DNA of 13,920 bases from the NCBI GenBank assembly GCA_025965495.1, contig JAOPWW010000447.1, positions 1 to 13,920 of the forward strand. The letters run 5' to 3'. Positions within the stretch are counted from its first letter, which is position 1, and each line of letters begins with the position of its first letter. The notes below the pieces were generated by a model. It saw nothing but the letters and a program-made list of their open reading frames with translations. It did no database searches and was not told the DNA's origin. The position numbers and the translations under genes were made by a program. Positions 13,531-13,920 of the stretch are shown one piece after another. The DNA comes from Frankiales bacterium. Lineage in GTDB: Bacteria; Actinomycetota; Actinomycetes; Mycobacteriales; SCTD01.

Positions 13531-13746
13531 ATGAGGAGACGCACCGGCAGCAGCGACGGCCGGCTGGGACTGTTCGAGCGCCTGCTGTTCTCGTTCATGG
13601 GTCCGCCCCAGATCGGCGAGGACAGGCCCCGCGAGGGCTACGTGCCCGACCCGCAGGCCGACCTGTGCCACCGCTGCGGCCGGCCCTGGACCGAGCACGG
13701 GCGCGTGCACACGTCGTCGATGACCTACCGCCCCTGCCCGGACTGA
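13531..13746 (+). CDS. small protein with CxxC...H...C zinc-site pattern
   Basis: 71 residues from the ATG at 13531, with GGAGG (13521-13525) five bases upstream, a strong start. I do not recognise the family. The N-terminus is basic (MRRRTGSSDGRLGLFERLLF), with a short hydrophobic patch at 13-23 (LGLFERLLFSF) too short to span a membrane. The C-terminal third holds Cys46-x-x-Cys49, His56, His60 and Cys69 (DLCHRCGRPW, EHGRVH, RPCPD), a pattern that could bind one zinc ion like a minimal zinc ribbon. That is inference. It lies 32 bases after the dioxygenase stop with no terminator-like hairpin visible between them, so it is likely co-transcribed. Confidence 0.8.
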   Translation: MRRRTGSSDGRLGLFERLLFSFMGPPQIGEDRPREGYVPDPQADLCHRCGRPWTEHGRVHTSSMTYRPCPD

Positions 13747-13750
13747 CCCG

Positions 13751-13772
13751 GTCCCGCGGGCAGCGGCGGGAC
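13751..13772 (+). terminator. GC-rich hairpin after the small protein gene
   Basis: GTCCCGC (13751-13757) pairs with GCGGGAC (13766-13772) over seven bases around an eight-base loop, starting four bases after the TGA at 13744-13746. No U tract follows. It is the only strong hairpin at the end of the dioxygenase transcript and is a plausible terminator. Confidence 0.45.
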
Positions 13773-13811
13773 GACCGACGGCAGGGTCTCGTCGGCGCGG
13801 CCGAAGCGGCG

Positions 13812-13817
13812 TAGGGT
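13812..13817 (+). promoter_or_regulatory. possible -10 box TAGGGT for the last gene
   Basis: TAGGGT (TANNNT) followed by CCG repeats the same nine bases found before the gene at 9335. Transcription would start near 13824, about 33 bases before the ATG at 13858, whose GGAG (13844-13847) is ten bases upstream. No clear -35 is seen. Confidence 0.35.
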
Positions 13818-13857
13818 CCGGCCCAGTGGCCCGTCCGGGCCCGGGAGCGGGTCCGAC

Positions 13858-13920
13858 ATGAGCGGCACACGTGCACCGGTGACCCCGGCCCTCGGAGCTG
13901 CGCCGCAGCCGCCCGCCCGG
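13858..13920 (+). CDS. start of a truncated gene, product unknown
   Basis: Only 21 codons are in the window: ATG followed by SGTRAPVTPALGAAPQPPAR, open to the window end. The Pro/Ala-rich beginning looks like a disordered N-terminus and gives no function. The GGAG ten bases upstream and a TANNNT box at 13812 support a real start. An overlapping GTG at 13826 in another frame stops after eleven codons. Confidence 0.45.
   Translation, partial: MSGTRAPVTPALGAAPQPPAR

Noticed and set aside
13595..13876. 93-codon leftward frame at the end of the window
   Set aside because: It is antisense to the small CxxC protein, Arg/Ser-rich, and no ribosome site was noticed.
1..13920. Defence island, phage, transposon, CRISPR or toxin-antitoxin system; tRNA or rRNA genes
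   Set aside because: No transposase, integrase, nuclease, terminal repeats, spaced direct repeats or RNA-gene signatures were seen on either strand.

Overview
The window is very GC-rich with an almost exclusive preference for G or C at third codon positions, frequent GTG starts, stop/start overlaps of the ATGA/GTGA kind and at least one leaderless-looking promoter. Together with the gene content (lipoprotein lysozyme-like protein, SpoIIE-type phosphatase, MarR/extradiol dioxygenase pair) this points to a high-GC Gram-positive bacterium (Actinomycetota). The genus cannot be fixed from the sequence alone. It reads as ordinary chromosome, densely packed. I see no RNA gene, insertion sequence, phage gene or CRISPR array.

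Layout. (1) 32-1302, rightward: a short-chain dehydrogenase translationally coupled to a small membrane protein. (2) 1315-4889, leftward: a small conserved-looking 'Tol-like' protein, a sphingosine-1-phosphate-lyase-like PLP enzyme, a secreted AlgX/AlgJ-like SGNH protein and an unknown protein with Trp-rich helical repeats. A GAAC-N4-GTTC palindrome lies just before the PLP enzyme. (3) 4938-6879, rightward: a dienelactone-hydrolase family protein overlapping a GAF-like/SpoIIE PP2C phosphatase. (4) 6885-9231, leftward: a tight three-gene operon, acyltransferase > SRPBCC protein > flavin-dependent oxidoreductase, both junctions being 4-base overlaps. (5) 9335-10393, rightward: a membrane-anchored unknown with a leaderless-type promoter, facing a lysozyme-like lipoprotein (10400-11170, leftward) that follows a coiled-coil plus degenerate receiver protein (11215-11856, leftward). 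(6) 12038-13746, rightward: MarR regulator, DODA/LigB-type extradiol dioxygenase, and a 71-residue protein with a CxxC...H...C pattern. A new gene begins at 13858 and runs off the end.

How they work together. The clearest regulatory unit is the MarR/dioxygenase pair. A -35/-10 promoter (TTGAAG-17 bp-TACGGT) for the dioxygenase overlaps the 3' end of marR, and a 12-bp inverted repeat with one bulged base overlaps the same promoter, which fits MarR repression lifted by an aromatic ligand. The acyltransferase/SRPBCC/flavoprotein operon looks like a module acting on lipids or another hydrophobic substrate (inference). The phosphatase and the degenerate receiver are signalling proteins whose partners are not in the window.

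I did not find a convincing wholly new system. The observations most worth checking are the MarR operator, the GAAC-N4-GTTC box before the PLP enzyme, the receiver lacking its acidic pocket, and several start-site corrections.
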